Below, in pieces: positions 1 through 6,021 of a stretch of DNA of 13,571 bases; position 1 is the stretch's first letter, and each line of letters begins with the position of its first letter. This stretch comes from an archaeon. Its GTDB lineage: Archaea > Undinarchaeota > Undinarchaeia > Undinarchaeales > JALTGF01. The stretch lies in the NCBI GenBank assembly GCA_027077325.1, contig JALTGF010000034.1, positions 1-13,571 on the forward strand, given 5' to 3'. Below the pieces are notes generated by a model, which saw only the letters and a program-made list of their open reading frames with translations, had not been told where the DNA came from and did not search any database. The position numbers were made by a program, and so were the translations under genes.

Positions 1-1542
1 TTCCTGAACTTGCTTGACACTTCCAACTACATTTCCAGATTCATTCATTAGGTCGCATTTTGAGACAAGAGTGCCTATTTCAACTTCTACGCCAACTATT
101 GCAGGTTTGCTTTGCCTAAAGACATACCCAGGAAGAATGCGTATTTGTGCAGGCAATATGACCTTTTTGATTAGTTGTTCCTTTGTTTGTTCAGTTTCAG
201 ATTTTACCCATTCCTTGTAGTTGTCAATGAGCGCATAAACAATGTCCCCATAAAAAATATTAATGTCCAGGTCAGACGCCTCTTTCTCAACGTCTGGAGG
301 AACTTTTACATTAAATGCAAATATAGCAGCCAACAAGGGATCCTCCTTTTTAACCGCACTTGCTTCAACCAGGTCTTTTCTCGTTACGTCCCCAAAACCG
401 GCCTTTCTAACTAGGATATTTTCTCCCTCTAGCATTTTAACCAGGGCTTCTAAAGAGCCAAGAGTGTCTGCCTTTACAATCACGCCTTTTAGACCGGTCT
501 GGATTTGTACCTCACCAATTTCCTCTTTAATTTCGCTTTTTAATTTTTCAATTTCACTTGGATTTTGAGCAACATACACAGGTGAGCCAGCAAGCGCTTC
601 ATCCAGGTTAGGGGCCGCAATTTTTATGCCTGCTGCTGCATAGACCTCTTCAACATTATCAAACTGGCTGCCAATTCTGATTTCCTTTAATGGCTTTGGT
701 TTTAGAAGTGCCTTGATATTTGTAACAATTGGCTCTGCTCTTGTTCCAACTATAATCGTATCACCTCGCTTTATGGAACCATCATAAATAATCACATCAA
801 TTGTAGTTCCTAGCCCCTCTGTCTTTTTAACTTCAAGTATAGTGCCTTTTCCAGGACCACTAACATCGGTTTTTAATTGCTCTTCCAAATACTTTTGGGT
901 AAGCCCCGTAAGGACCATTAAAAATTCAGGCAAACCTTCTCCCGTTTTAGCACTTATAGGAACGACTGCAACTTGTTTTGTAAAATCTTTTACCCTGTCA
1001 AATCTTTCGGAACTCATCCCCTTTTGGTAAAGGGTTTCGACAATTTCATAAATTTTTGTGTCAAGAACTTGCTGGACATCCTCTCGCTGGTCCCTTAAGG
1101 ACTTTAAAAAAGGTAGATTTGGATTTGATTTCCAGCCAGGGATTAGGTCAATCTTGTTTGCAACAACAAGAAAAGGAGTTTTATAACTTTGTAAAATCTT
1201 TAGCGCTTCATAGGTCTGGAGTTTGAATCCCTCATTTACATCTACAATTAAAACGCCGATATCTGAAATAGAACCGCCCCGTTTTCTTAGATTTGTAAAT
1301 GCAGCATGCCCAGGGGTATCGATAAAAAGTAGCCCAGGAATTGTAACCTTTACATCAAGATTAAGCAAAAGTGGTCCACAAATCTTTTTTACAACATCAA
1401 TTGGAACTTCTGTTGCTCCAATATGCTGTGTGATTCCTCCTGCCTCTTTTGCAGTAATCGTGGTGCCCCTGATCCGATCTAGCAATGTTGTTTTTCCATG
1501 GTCTATATGACCGAGCACTGAAACAATTGGTTGTCTTATCAT
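1..1542 (-). CDS. infB: Translation initiation factor aIF5B (IF2-like GTPase), 3' end missing
   Basis: GTPase that promotes ribosomal subunit joining and initiator tRNA placement; archaeal/eukaryotic IF5B, homologous to bacterial IF2. The reading frame is open from the ATG at 1542 to the window edge, giving 514 residues of a family usually near 600, so the end of domain IV is outside. Seen directly: G1 GHIDHGKTT (residues 11-19), G3 DTPGH (75-79), G4 NKID (129-132), G5 SAK (197-199), then a beta-barrel domain II and a domain III-like segment with KADTLGSLEAL. There is no intein between the G motifs and no bacterial-style N-terminal extension, as expected for archaea. The ATG is preceded by a TATA-like box about 30 nt upstream, so the message is probably leaderless. 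It is divergent from the 158-aa gene at 1628. Confidence 0.96.
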   Translation of the reverse strand, partial: MIRQPIVSVLGHIDHGKTTLLDRIRGTTITAKEAGGITQHIGATEVPIDVVKKICGPLLLNLDVKVTIPGLLFIDTPGHAAFTNLRKRGGSISDIGVLIVDVNEGFKLQTYEALKILQSYKTPFLVVANKIDLIPGWKSNPNLPFLKSLRDQREDVQQVLDTKIYEIVETLYQKGMSSERFDRVKDFTKQVAVVPISAKTGEGLPEFLMVLTGLTQKYLEEQLKTDVSGPGKGTILEVKKTEGLGTTIDVIIYDGSIKRGDTIIVGTRAEPIVTNIKALLKPKPLKEIRIGSQFDNVEEVYAAAGIKIAAPNLDEALAGSPVYVAQNPSEIEKLKSEIKEEIGEVQIQTGLKGVIVKADTLGSLEALVKMLEGENILVRKAGFGDVTRKDLVEASAVKKEDPLLAAIFAFNVKVPPDVEKEASDLDINIFYGDIVYALIDNYKEWVKSETEQTKEQLIKKVILPAQIRILPGYVFRQSKPAIVGVEVEIGTLVSKCDLMNESGNVVGSVKQVQE

Positions 1543-1568
1543 TTGAATCACGCAGTTGCATAATTGGG

Positions 1569-1580
1569 ATAAATATAGAT
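1569..1580 (-). promoter_or_regulatory. TATA box for aIF5B
   Basis: On the minus strand this reads ATCTATATTTAT, centred about 32 nt upstream of the aIF5B ATG at 1542. This spacing predicts transcription starting within a few bases of the start codon. Assigned from position and composition only. Confidence 0.5.
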
Positions 1581-1587
1581 GGGCTTG

Positions 1588-1606
1588 TTTAATAAAGTTA
1601 TTATAC
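1588..1606 (+). promoter_or_regulatory. Probable TATA region for the 158-aa gene
   Basis: Two overlapping A/T boxes, TTTAATAAAG (1588-1597) and TTATTATAC (1599-1607), lie about 36 and 26 nt upstream of the ATG at 1628. The nearer box fits a leaderless start; the farther one would leave a leader of about 10 nt. Which is used cannot be decided from sequence. Confidence 0.35.
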
Positions 1607-1627
1607 AAGCTTAGAGAAGTAAGGATT

Positions 1628-2104
1628 ATGAAAGACTTTGGAGAGTATTACATAATAAAAAATAAGAAAAAATACATAACACAATTAGAAAAATACGCAG
1701 AATTAACTGAAAGAATTTTAATAAAAAATAAAAAAGCAGTTTTTGGCTGGCTTATCATTTACACTAGTAAAAAAAGGGAATGGATCGTAGGGATAGTGAT
1801 TCCAATTAGTAGAGATGCGCGGGATAGCATAGTATATAGCTGTATAAGTTCATTATATAAAGATAAATCCGGAGTGCACACCATATGGGTTGACAACCAC
1901 ATTCCAAAAAGCAAGCCACCCTACTTTAAAAAACCTGTTGAGTTTGAGGACTTATTGAGTAATTTTAATGAATTTAAAAAAAGAAGGGTGAAACCAGGTG
2001 ATGATATTAAAGTTGAATGGGACAAAAAAATGATTAAAAATGCTGTGTACAGCGGAGTGAACAAATTTTTTGAGAGGTCAAGATTTGATTACGAGCTCCC
2101 GTAA
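1628..2104 (+). CDS. Hypothetical protein, 158 aa, unrecognised
   Basis: I do not recognise a family. The frame is also open from an ATG at 1556, but 1628 is preferred: upstream A/T boxes sit at promoter distance from 1628, and the upstream ATG would place coding sequence over the aIF5B promoter. The product is lysine-rich and basic at the N-terminus, has a hydrophobic strand-like core (roughly residues 40-65, containing GWLIIY and WIVGIVIPI), no signal peptide and no convincing membrane helix. A compact soluble alpha/beta protein is plausible. There is no metal-binding Cys/His cluster and no nucleotide-binding loop. It is divergent from aIF5B and converges with the RNase P RNA gene, whose 3' end lies about 8 nt beyond the stop. 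Confidence 0.7.
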   Translation: MKDFGEYYIIKNKKKYITQLEKYAELTERILIKNKKAVFGWLIIYTSKKREWIVGIVIPISRDARDSIVYSCISSLYKDKSGVHTIWVDNHIPKSKPPYFKKPVEFEDLLSNFNEFKKRRVKPGDDIKVEWDKKMIKNAVYSGVNKFFERSRFDYELP

Positions 2105-2111
2105 AAGTTTG

Positions 2112-2463
2112 GAGAGGCGCTGCGAGTAAATCCCCTTTTGTTTTCAACCCGGATCTTAGGGAGATACGGGAAGGCCCATTTTAAAGGGCTGACAACATTC
2201 TACTAAGCACCATACCGGCTGCCATCTTCAGCGTGTCATCAGCAGCACATTTGGCTTGCACCCCTGTGTTATTGGCTTGTTTCACCGTATCTGCGCACGA
2301 CCTCTGCCTTTGGCTTCATTGCATAGGCACGCAGGCGTTCGTTTCTTTAACCAACAAAACGGCTCTCGCCATTGCCATTACTGGCCACATGCTGAGGGTG
2401 GGGGATTTTCCTCTCCCAAACCTGCTAAAAGCAGTCGGAAGTCAGTTGTCCTGCAGCTCCTCA
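2112..2463 (-). ncRNA. rnpB: RNase P RNA
   Basis: Catalytic RNA of ribonuclease P, which removes 5' leaders from pre-tRNAs. Read on the minus strand, all the expected landmarks occur in order. P1: GAGGAGCTGCAG (2462-2451) pairs with CTCGCAGCGCCTC (2126-2114). P2: GACAAC (2450-2445) pairs exactly with GTTGTC (2196-2191). P3: a hairpin of CTTCC..CTGC, loop, GCAG..GGGAG (2441-2413). CR-I: GAGGAAAATCCCC (2413-2401). P4: AAATCCCC (2408-2401) pairs exactly with GGGGATTT (2135-2128). CR-II-like GGTGAAAC lies at 2286-2279 and CR-III-like GTGCAAGCCAAAT at 2261-2249. CR-IV-like AGAATGTTGTC precedes a CR-V-like ACAAAA block. The length of about 352 nt is within the normal range. Its GC content is clearly above that of its neighbours, as expected for structured RNA in an AT-rich genome. 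Ends are estimated from P1. Confidence 0.93.
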
Positions 2464-2483
2464 TTATAATAGTGCAATAATGC

Positions 2484-2490
2484 ATATTTA
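2484..2490 (-). promoter_or_regulatory. TATA box for RNase P RNA
   Basis: TAAATAT on the minus strand, centred 25 nt upstream of the predicted RNA 5' end (2462-2463). Its first bases are the TAA stop codon of the upstream GNAT gene (2490-2488), so coding end and promoter overlap. Confidence 0.6.
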
Positions 2491-2958
2491 ATGGTTGCTG
2501 TTTACCAATTTGTAAAAATAAAACCGGCTTCCAAAATCGTCAAAACCAAATTTCTTAGAGGTGTGCTTAAACACATCTTTCCCAATCTTCAGAACAAAAG
2601 GTTTAGGCATATTTTTTTCCGTATATTCAAGGAATTTTTTAAACAATTTAGTTCCTATGCCTTTTCCCCGGTAGGTCTTTGAAACATCAACCCTGGAAAT
2701 TTTTAAAATTTTGCCTATGTTAAATTTTTCAAGTTCAAGTTTACTCGCTTTTTCATTCTGGAAGAGCAAGGCAGCAACAATAGAGTCCTTTTTTAACGAC
2801 CGCCCATTTAAGAAAATTGCCGCAGTTTCGTTGCCAATGTAGTTTGGTTCCATATAGTAGAGATCAAGGTCACAATTGTAAAGATAAAAACCATTTAAAT
2901 TGCCTTCTTCTTTGTCTGACATTTCTGAGATTTTTTTAACAATAAAATTGAGCTTCAT
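2488..2958 (-). CDS. GNAT-family N-acetyltransferase
   Basis: Predicted acetyl-CoA-dependent N-acetyltransferase of 156 aa, the usual single-domain GNAT length. The diagnostic motif A is visible: a beta strand ILKISRVDV followed by the pyrophosphate-binding loop RGKGIG (residues 97-102, matching R/Q-x-x-G-x-G/A) and its helix. The C-terminal segment KHTSKKFGFDDFGSRFYFYK resembles the motif B region, where GNATs usually carry a Tyr near the CoA. The substrate cannot be inferred; it could be a protein N-terminus, an amino acid or a small amine. A TATA box lies 27 nt upstream of the ATG, so the gene is probably leaderless and monocistronic. It lies just upstream of, and on the same strand as, the RNase P RNA gene. 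Confidence 0.85.
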   Translation of the reverse strand: MKLNFIVKKISEMSDKEEGNLNGFYLYNCDLDLYYMEPNYIGNETAAIFLNGRSLKKDSIVAALLFQNEKASKLELEKFNIGKILKISRVDVSKTYRGKGIGTKLFKKFLEYTEKNMPKPFVLKIGKDVFKHTSKKFGFDDFGSRFYFYKLVNSNH

Positions 2959-2980
2959 ATATGAGAAAGTGTATCTTGAT

Positions 2981-2990
2981 AATTAAATAA
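2981..2990 (-). promoter_or_regulatory. TATA box for the GNAT gene
   Basis: TTATTTAATT on the minus strand, centred about 27 nt upstream of the ATG at 2958, the spacing expected for a leaderless archaeal transcript. Confidence 0.5.
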
Positions 2991-3001
2991 GTATCTATGA
3001 A

Positions 3002-3116
3002 GGCATGGTATTAGGCATTACGAGTTGGCGAGCAATTTGAGCGGGCGTTGGGCGGTTCGGTTTGATGAGTTGTTTAAGTTAGGTTTGAACTAATGCCTAA
3101 CGCCTAATGCCCATCC
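3002..3116. repeat. Inverted-repeat, G-rich noncoding element
   Basis: Between the GNAT and rpl21e genes. TTAGGCATTA (3011-3020) is exactly inverted as TAATGCCTAA (3091-3100), and the core GCCTAA is repeated again at 3102-3107. ATGG (3005-3008) can pair with CCAT (3111-3114) to lengthen the stem. A second hairpin, GTTTAAG / TTTGAAC (3072-3078 and 3084-3090, with G-U pairs), abuts the right arm. The loop (3021-3070) is strikingly G-rich (GCGGGCG, TTGGGCGG, TTCGG) against an AT-rich background. No open frame of useful length crosses it. It could be a structured RNA, a MITE-like insertion or a protein-binding element; I do not recognise it. Confidence 0.55.
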
Positions 3117-3175
3117 ATAAAAAAATCAATAGCTCAAATTACTCACACTACCTACTACCACTCAAAATACCCTAG

Positions 3176-3190
3176 GAAAACCTTTATATA
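3176..3190 (+). promoter_or_regulatory. Strong BRE/TATA promoter of the rpl21e operon
   Basis: Purine-rich BRE GAAAACC (3176-3182) directly precedes TTTATATA (3183-3190), close to the archaeal consensus. Transcription should start near 3212, giving a leader of roughly 24 nt. The leader holds a Shine-Dalgarno sequence, GGGAGG (3222-3227), before the ATG at 3236. This is the clearest promoter in the window, as expected for a ribosomal protein operon. Confidence 0.75.
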
Positions 3191-3235
3191 ACTGGATATT
3201 CAAATTGAACAGAGTATTGATGGGAGGATTGGTTA

Positions 3236-3511
3236 ATGAGAAGATCAAGAGGATTTAGGAGCAAAGCAAGGCAGAAATTAAAAGGTGGCCACTTTTCCAT
3301 AGCGGAGACATTGCAAGATTTTAAGACAGACCAGAAAGTGCTGGTAAATATTAATCCTGCAATTCATACTGGAATGCCTCATCCAAGATTCCAAGGAGCA
3401 ATGGGAAAAATTATTGAAAAGCGTGGACGTGCTTACATAGTTGAGGTACCTGTTGGGAAAACCACAAAAAAAATAATTGCAAGAACAGAACATCTTTCAG
3501 AGGTAAAATAA
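3236..3511 (+). CDS. rpl21e: 50S ribosomal protein L21e
   Basis: Large-subunit ribosomal protein eL21, found in archaea and eukaryotes but not bacteria. The 91-aa length is typical. The family pattern is visible: a basic N-terminus (RRSRGFRSKARQKL), then the SH3-like barrel with VLVNINPAIHTGMPHPRFQG and the GRAYIVEV strand. The start is fixed by GGGAGG about 8 nt upstream of the ATG. It is the first gene of the conserved archaeal cluster rpl21e - rpoF - DUF655 - rsmA; rpoF begins one base after its stop codon, so the two are translationally close. Confidence 0.95.
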   Translation: MRRSRGFRSKARQKLKGGHFSIAETLQDFKTDQKVLVNINPAIHTGMPHPRFQGAMGKIIEKRGRAYIVEVPVGKTTKKIIARTEHLSEVK

Positions 3512-3512
3512 G

Positions 3513-3905
3513 ATGATAGGCAAACGATTAATAAGCCAGACCCCGCTTACTTTAGCAGAAGTTAAAGAGTTAATTGAATCTAGAAAAAAGGAGGGGGAGC
3601 TAAGCTACGAGCAAAATCTGACACTTGAAAATTGCATACAATTCTCTAGATTATCTGTAAAAGAAGCAAAGGAGCTCATAGATGAGCTTATGGGCTTGGA
3701 AAAAATTGATAGGAAACAAGCAGTCATGCTAACCTATTTACTGCCAAGAAATGCCGACGAAGTAAAGATAATTTTTAGCAAGGAACATTTCATTTTGACA
3801 GATGAAGAGATAAACCAGATTCTTGAAATTTTAAAAAAATACATAAAAGAACCAGAAATTAAAAAAGAGAAAAAGAAGGCTTCTAAGAAGAAAAAGGAGG
3901 ATTAG
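3513..3905 (+). CDS. rpoF: DNA-directed RNA polymerase subunit F (Rpb4-like)
   Basis: Archaeal homologue of Rpb4, which forms the polymerase stalk with RpoE (Rpb7) and assists open-complex formation and RNA contacts. Residues 1-115 show the all-helical pattern of the family: an N-terminal TPLTLAEVKELIESR segment and an HRDC-like helical bundle containing LTYLLPRNADEVKIIF. The last 15 or so residues form an unusually basic tail (KKEKKKASKKKKED) that makes the protein longer (130 aa) than many archaeal RpoF. A Shine-Dalgarno (GAGGTA) overlaps the end of rpl21e. The stop codon touches the ATG of the DUF655 gene, so co-transcription is almost certain. Confidence 0.92.
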   Translation: MIGKRLISQTPLTLAEVKELIESRKKEGELSYEQNLTLENCIQFSRLSVKEAKELIDELMGLEKIDRKQAVMLTYLLPRNADEVKIIFSKEHFILTDEEINQILEILKKYIKEPEIKKEKKKASKKKKED

Positions 3906-4517
3906 ATGCCTACAGAAGAATATGCCATTGTTTTGGATTACTTACCGGAAGGGAAAGTAGATTCGAACATTCCAGGATACAGGAGAGAGAGGAGAATTGC
4001 AGAAGTTTTAGGAGAGGCGTACTACTCACTCCTAGAGGTTGTTTTAAGAGAAGGATTTTCAGTCAGCGCAGGAGATCGCGTATACATTGGGAAAGGTGTT
4101 CGCGAGAAAATCCATCACATCGTCCGCCGATTAAAGTATGATGACTTAACCTCAACTGCAAAAGTTGAACTTGAGTATGCTCTTGAAAAACTTGTAAAGG
4201 CACAAGAAAAAAAATTTGTGAGATTTTTTAACGAGTGCGGCCCACTAACAACAAGGTTACATAGGCTCGAACTTTTGCCAGGAGTTGGGAAGAAACACAT
4301 GTGGGACATAATGAAGGTAAGGAATGCTAAGCCATTTGAAAGCTTTGAGGATATTGCAAAGCGCGTTCCACTATTGCCAGATCCAGAAAAGTTAGTTGTT
4401 AAGAGGATAATAATGGAACTGAAGGGCATAGATGAGAAAGGGAAACCTATAAAGTACCATTTATTTGTGGGTGTCCCAATGTTTGCAGACGAAGAACGAA
4501 ACGAAAAGAAAAATTAG
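3906..4517 (+). CDS. DUF655 family protein with helix-hairpin-helix
   Basis: Archaeal DUF655 protein, 203 aa. The family nearly always lies between rpoF and rsmA, and that is its position here. The N-terminal part (about 1-75) begins with the typical EYAIVLDYLPEGK and carries a small barrel-like region with GDRVYIGKG. The C-terminal half has a helix-hairpin-helix around LELLPGVGKK (residues 121-130), a sequence-nonspecific nucleic-acid binding fold. A role in RNA or DNA binding linked to ribosome or polymerase biogenesis is inferred from fold and context; I know of no settled function. Shine-Dalgarno AAGGAGG ends a few bases before the ATG, which directly follows the rpoF stop. The stop codon overlaps that of the opposing 54-aa gene. 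Confidence 0.9.
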   Translation: MPTEEYAIVLDYLPEGKVDSNIPGYRRERRIAEVLGEAYYSLLEVVLREGFSVSAGDRVYIGKGVREKIHHIVRRLKYDDLTSTAKVELEYALEKLVKAQEKKFVRFFNECGPLTTRLHRLELLPGVGKKHMWDIMKVRNAKPFESFEDIAKRVPLLPDPEKLVVKRIIMELKGIDEKGKPIKYHLFVGVPMFADEERNEKKN

Positions 4518-4678
4518 ATTTTCTTTCCTAGATGAACATCTACTTCGATTGTTTCCGAACCAACTTCACTAGCTATTTTTTCAGTAAGTTCCGCGTATGC
4601 CTTTCTAATTTTTTCTATTGACTTGCAGTCATATTGTTTCCGCCAAAGACTAAGGATTTCTACTTTAATGTTGTTCAT
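4514..4678 (-). CDS. Small hypothetical protein, 54 aa, convergent inside the rsmA operon
   Basis: An open frame from the ATG at 4678 to the TAA at 4514 encodes a charged, mainly helical 54-aa protein (begins MNNIKVEILSLWRKQYDCKS, ends VDVHLGKKI). It is likely real because it fills the otherwise empty space between the DUF655 gene and rsmA and ends by overlapping the DUF655 stop codon by three bases. It also has a TATA box centred about 27 nt upstream of its ATG. The strand-helix-strand character (NIKVEIL, helices, ETIEVDVHL) suggests a tiny folded domain rather than noise. I recognise no family; there is no zinc motif, signal peptide or membrane segment. Confidence 0.65.
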   Translation of the reverse strand: MNNIKVEILSLWRKQYDCKSIEKIRKAYAELTEKIASEVGSETIEVDVHLGKKI

Positions 4679-4699
4679 ATTTTAGCACTAGAATTTAAT

Positions 4700-4709
4700 C
4701 TATAAATAG
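4700..4709. promoter_or_regulatory. Palindromic TATA box serving both rsmA and the 54-aa gene
   Basis: CTATAAATAG reads CTATTTATAG on the other strand: the two are near-identical and both look like a good TATA box. The rsmA ATG (4734) lies about 29 nt to the right of its centre and the 54-aa gene ATG (4678) about 27 nt to the left. No other TATA-like site is better placed for either gene. One box may therefore fire in both directions with leaderless products. Confidence 0.6.
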
Positions 4710-4733
4710 CTTTTCCCATAATAATCTATAGAT

Positions 4734-5516
4734 ATGAACACCGAGGAGATAAAAGAACTATTAAAAAAGCACAATATTTTTCCAAATAAATTTTTAGACC
4801 AGCACTTTTTAATTGATGAAGAAATTTTAAAGCGTGAAGTTGGATATGCAGAGGTTTCTAAAGAAGACACGGTTCTTGAGATCGGCCCCGGCATTGGAAC
4901 TTTAACAAGATTGCTCTCAAAAGCCGCAAAAAAAGTGATTGTTATTGAAAAAGATCAAAAATTTGGGCAAATTCTTAAAAAAATACCTAACACAGAAGTT
5001 ATAATTGCAGATGCCCTGGAAGTTGATTGGCCGCCTGCCGACAAAATTCTTTCAAACGTGCCATATTCAATTTCATCACCGCTTGTTTTTAAAATCCTGG
5101 ATACATCTATAAAACTTGCAGTTTTGTGTTTACAAAAAGAGTTTGCAGTCAGGATGGCTGCGCGCCCGGGGACTAAGGACTATTCGCGGCTTAGTGTGAA
5201 CTGTGCCCTGCGCGCAGACGTAAAGCTTCTTGAAGATGTTCCAAAAGAGAAGTATTACCCAGTTCCAGAAGTGAATTCAACAATTGTTAAGCTAATCCCC
5301 AAGGAGTTCAATCCGCCTGAAAAATTTGACTCAATAGTTCGCGCTTTGTTTCAGCACAAGAACAAGAAAGTTAGAAATGCCTTGCTTGACTCATATCACG
5401 AGATTGGAAGCAAAGAAGAGGTTGAGAAACTAATCAAGGGCCTGGGAGAGATTTCACAAGAGAGGGTGATTGATTTAGAGCCGGGAGAGATAGTCAAGAT
5501 TGCTAGAACAATTTAG
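4734..5516 (+). CDS. rsmA: 16S rRNA dimethyladenosine transferase RsmA/KsgA (Dim1)
   Basis: Transfers four methyl groups from SAM to two adjacent adenosines in the 3'-terminal hairpin of 16S rRNA, a late 30S maturation step. The 260-aa length is typical for archaea. Seen: the KFLDQHFL motif at 19-26, SAM motif I LEIGPGIGTLT (48-58), the acidic ribose-binding residue in VIVIEKD (E72), AD at 92-93, and the catalytic NxPY motif as NVPY (108-111; NLPY in most members). The small C-terminal helical domain holds FQHKNKKVRNAL. The gene normally ends the rpl21e-rpoF-DUF655 operon, but here it has its own TATA box and is detached by an opposing small gene. It begins leaderless. Confidence 0.95.
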   Translation: MNTEEIKELLKKHNIFPNKFLDQHFLIDEEILKREVGYAEVSKEDTVLEIGPGIGTLTRLLSKAAKKVIVIEKDQKFGQILKKIPNTEVIIADALEVDWPPADKILSNVPYSISSPLVFKILDTSIKLAVLCLQKEFAVRMAARPGTKDYSRLSVNCALRADVKLLEDVPKEKYYPVPEVNSTIVKLIPKEFNPPEKFDSIVRALFQHKNKKVRNALLDSYHEIGSKEEVEKLIKGLGEISQERVIDLEPGEIVKIARTI

Positions 5517-5579
5517 ATTTTTCATAAAACATTTAGTTCTTGATATACGGGTCTTTTGCAAAAATTTAGAGATTGAGTC

Positions 5580-5990
5580 TTATTTTATGGGGTTATACAG
5601 AATATACATATATTTCAAATTTCCGGAATCATCCGCTTCAAGCCGTATTCCAAGAACATCTCCGTATTTTTCATGATCTTTTAAGATACGCACTGCAGAT
5701 TCATATTCGACCATATACTGACTAGTCAGATATGCAGGGGTGCCCATTCCAAAGGTTATTGCAACTGGTTGAGTCCCAGGCAAGAAAAATAGCAAAACAC
5801 TAATTGCAGCCATAAGCCCACCCATTTTAACGCCACGCTTGACTTTAAAAACAGCAGGGATCTCCTTCCTATCCACTTTTAATATTTCTGCATTTGGGTA
5901 CTTTTGTTTGATTTTCTTAAATAGTTTAGTTACTCTTTTCTCATCAAGATACCCCAAAAAGAAAAGTTTGAGTTTGGTTATTTTTTTCAT
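5580..5990 (-). CDS. Hypothetical small membrane protein, 136 aa
   Basis: I do not recognise a family. The first 55 residues are soluble and lysine-rich, with a pattern (LKLFFLGYLDEKRVTKLFKK... AEILKVDR) that could fold as a small alpha/beta domain. A hydrophobic stretch at about 57-90 (GGLMAAISVLLFFLPG, then a second GVAITFG-like segment) can form one or two membrane helices. The tail is soluble and acidic. The start at 5990 lies 31 nt after the stop of the alkyltransferase gene on the same strand, so the two may share a transcript. Alternatively, TATATAAAG inside the end of that gene (about 6043-6051) could drive it. The stop converges on rsmA across a T-rich gap of about 60 nt. Confidence 0.7.
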   Translation of the reverse strand: MKKITKLKLFFLGYLDEKRVTKLFKKIKQKYPNAEILKVDRKEIPAVFKVKRGVKMGGLMAAISVLLFFLPGTQPVAITFGMGTPAYLTSQYMVEYESAVRILKDHEKYGDVLGIRLEADDSGNLKYMYILYNPIK

Positions 5991-6021
5991 TTTATTGTAG
6001 ATGACAGTAGTATTGATATTA

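Noticed and set aside
1..1510. Several plus-strand open frames of 60-100 codons in the first 1.5 kb.
   Set aside because: They are shadows of the aIF5B gene on the minus strand, which is open across the whole interval with all GTPase motifs.
2233..2480. Overlapping plus-strand open frames of 74-78 codons.
   Set aside because: They lie entirely within the RNase P RNA gene read on the wrong strand and have no ribosome site or plausible protein composition.
3014..3097. tRNA-like reading: 7-bp acceptor-like stem GGCATTA/TAATGCC with an adjacent hairpin, total 84 nt.
   Set aside because: The adjacent hairpin has a 5-nt loop without the TTCRA T-loop, there is no D-arm or anticodon arm in the interior, and no CCA or discriminator context. 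It is reported as an unknown structured element instead.
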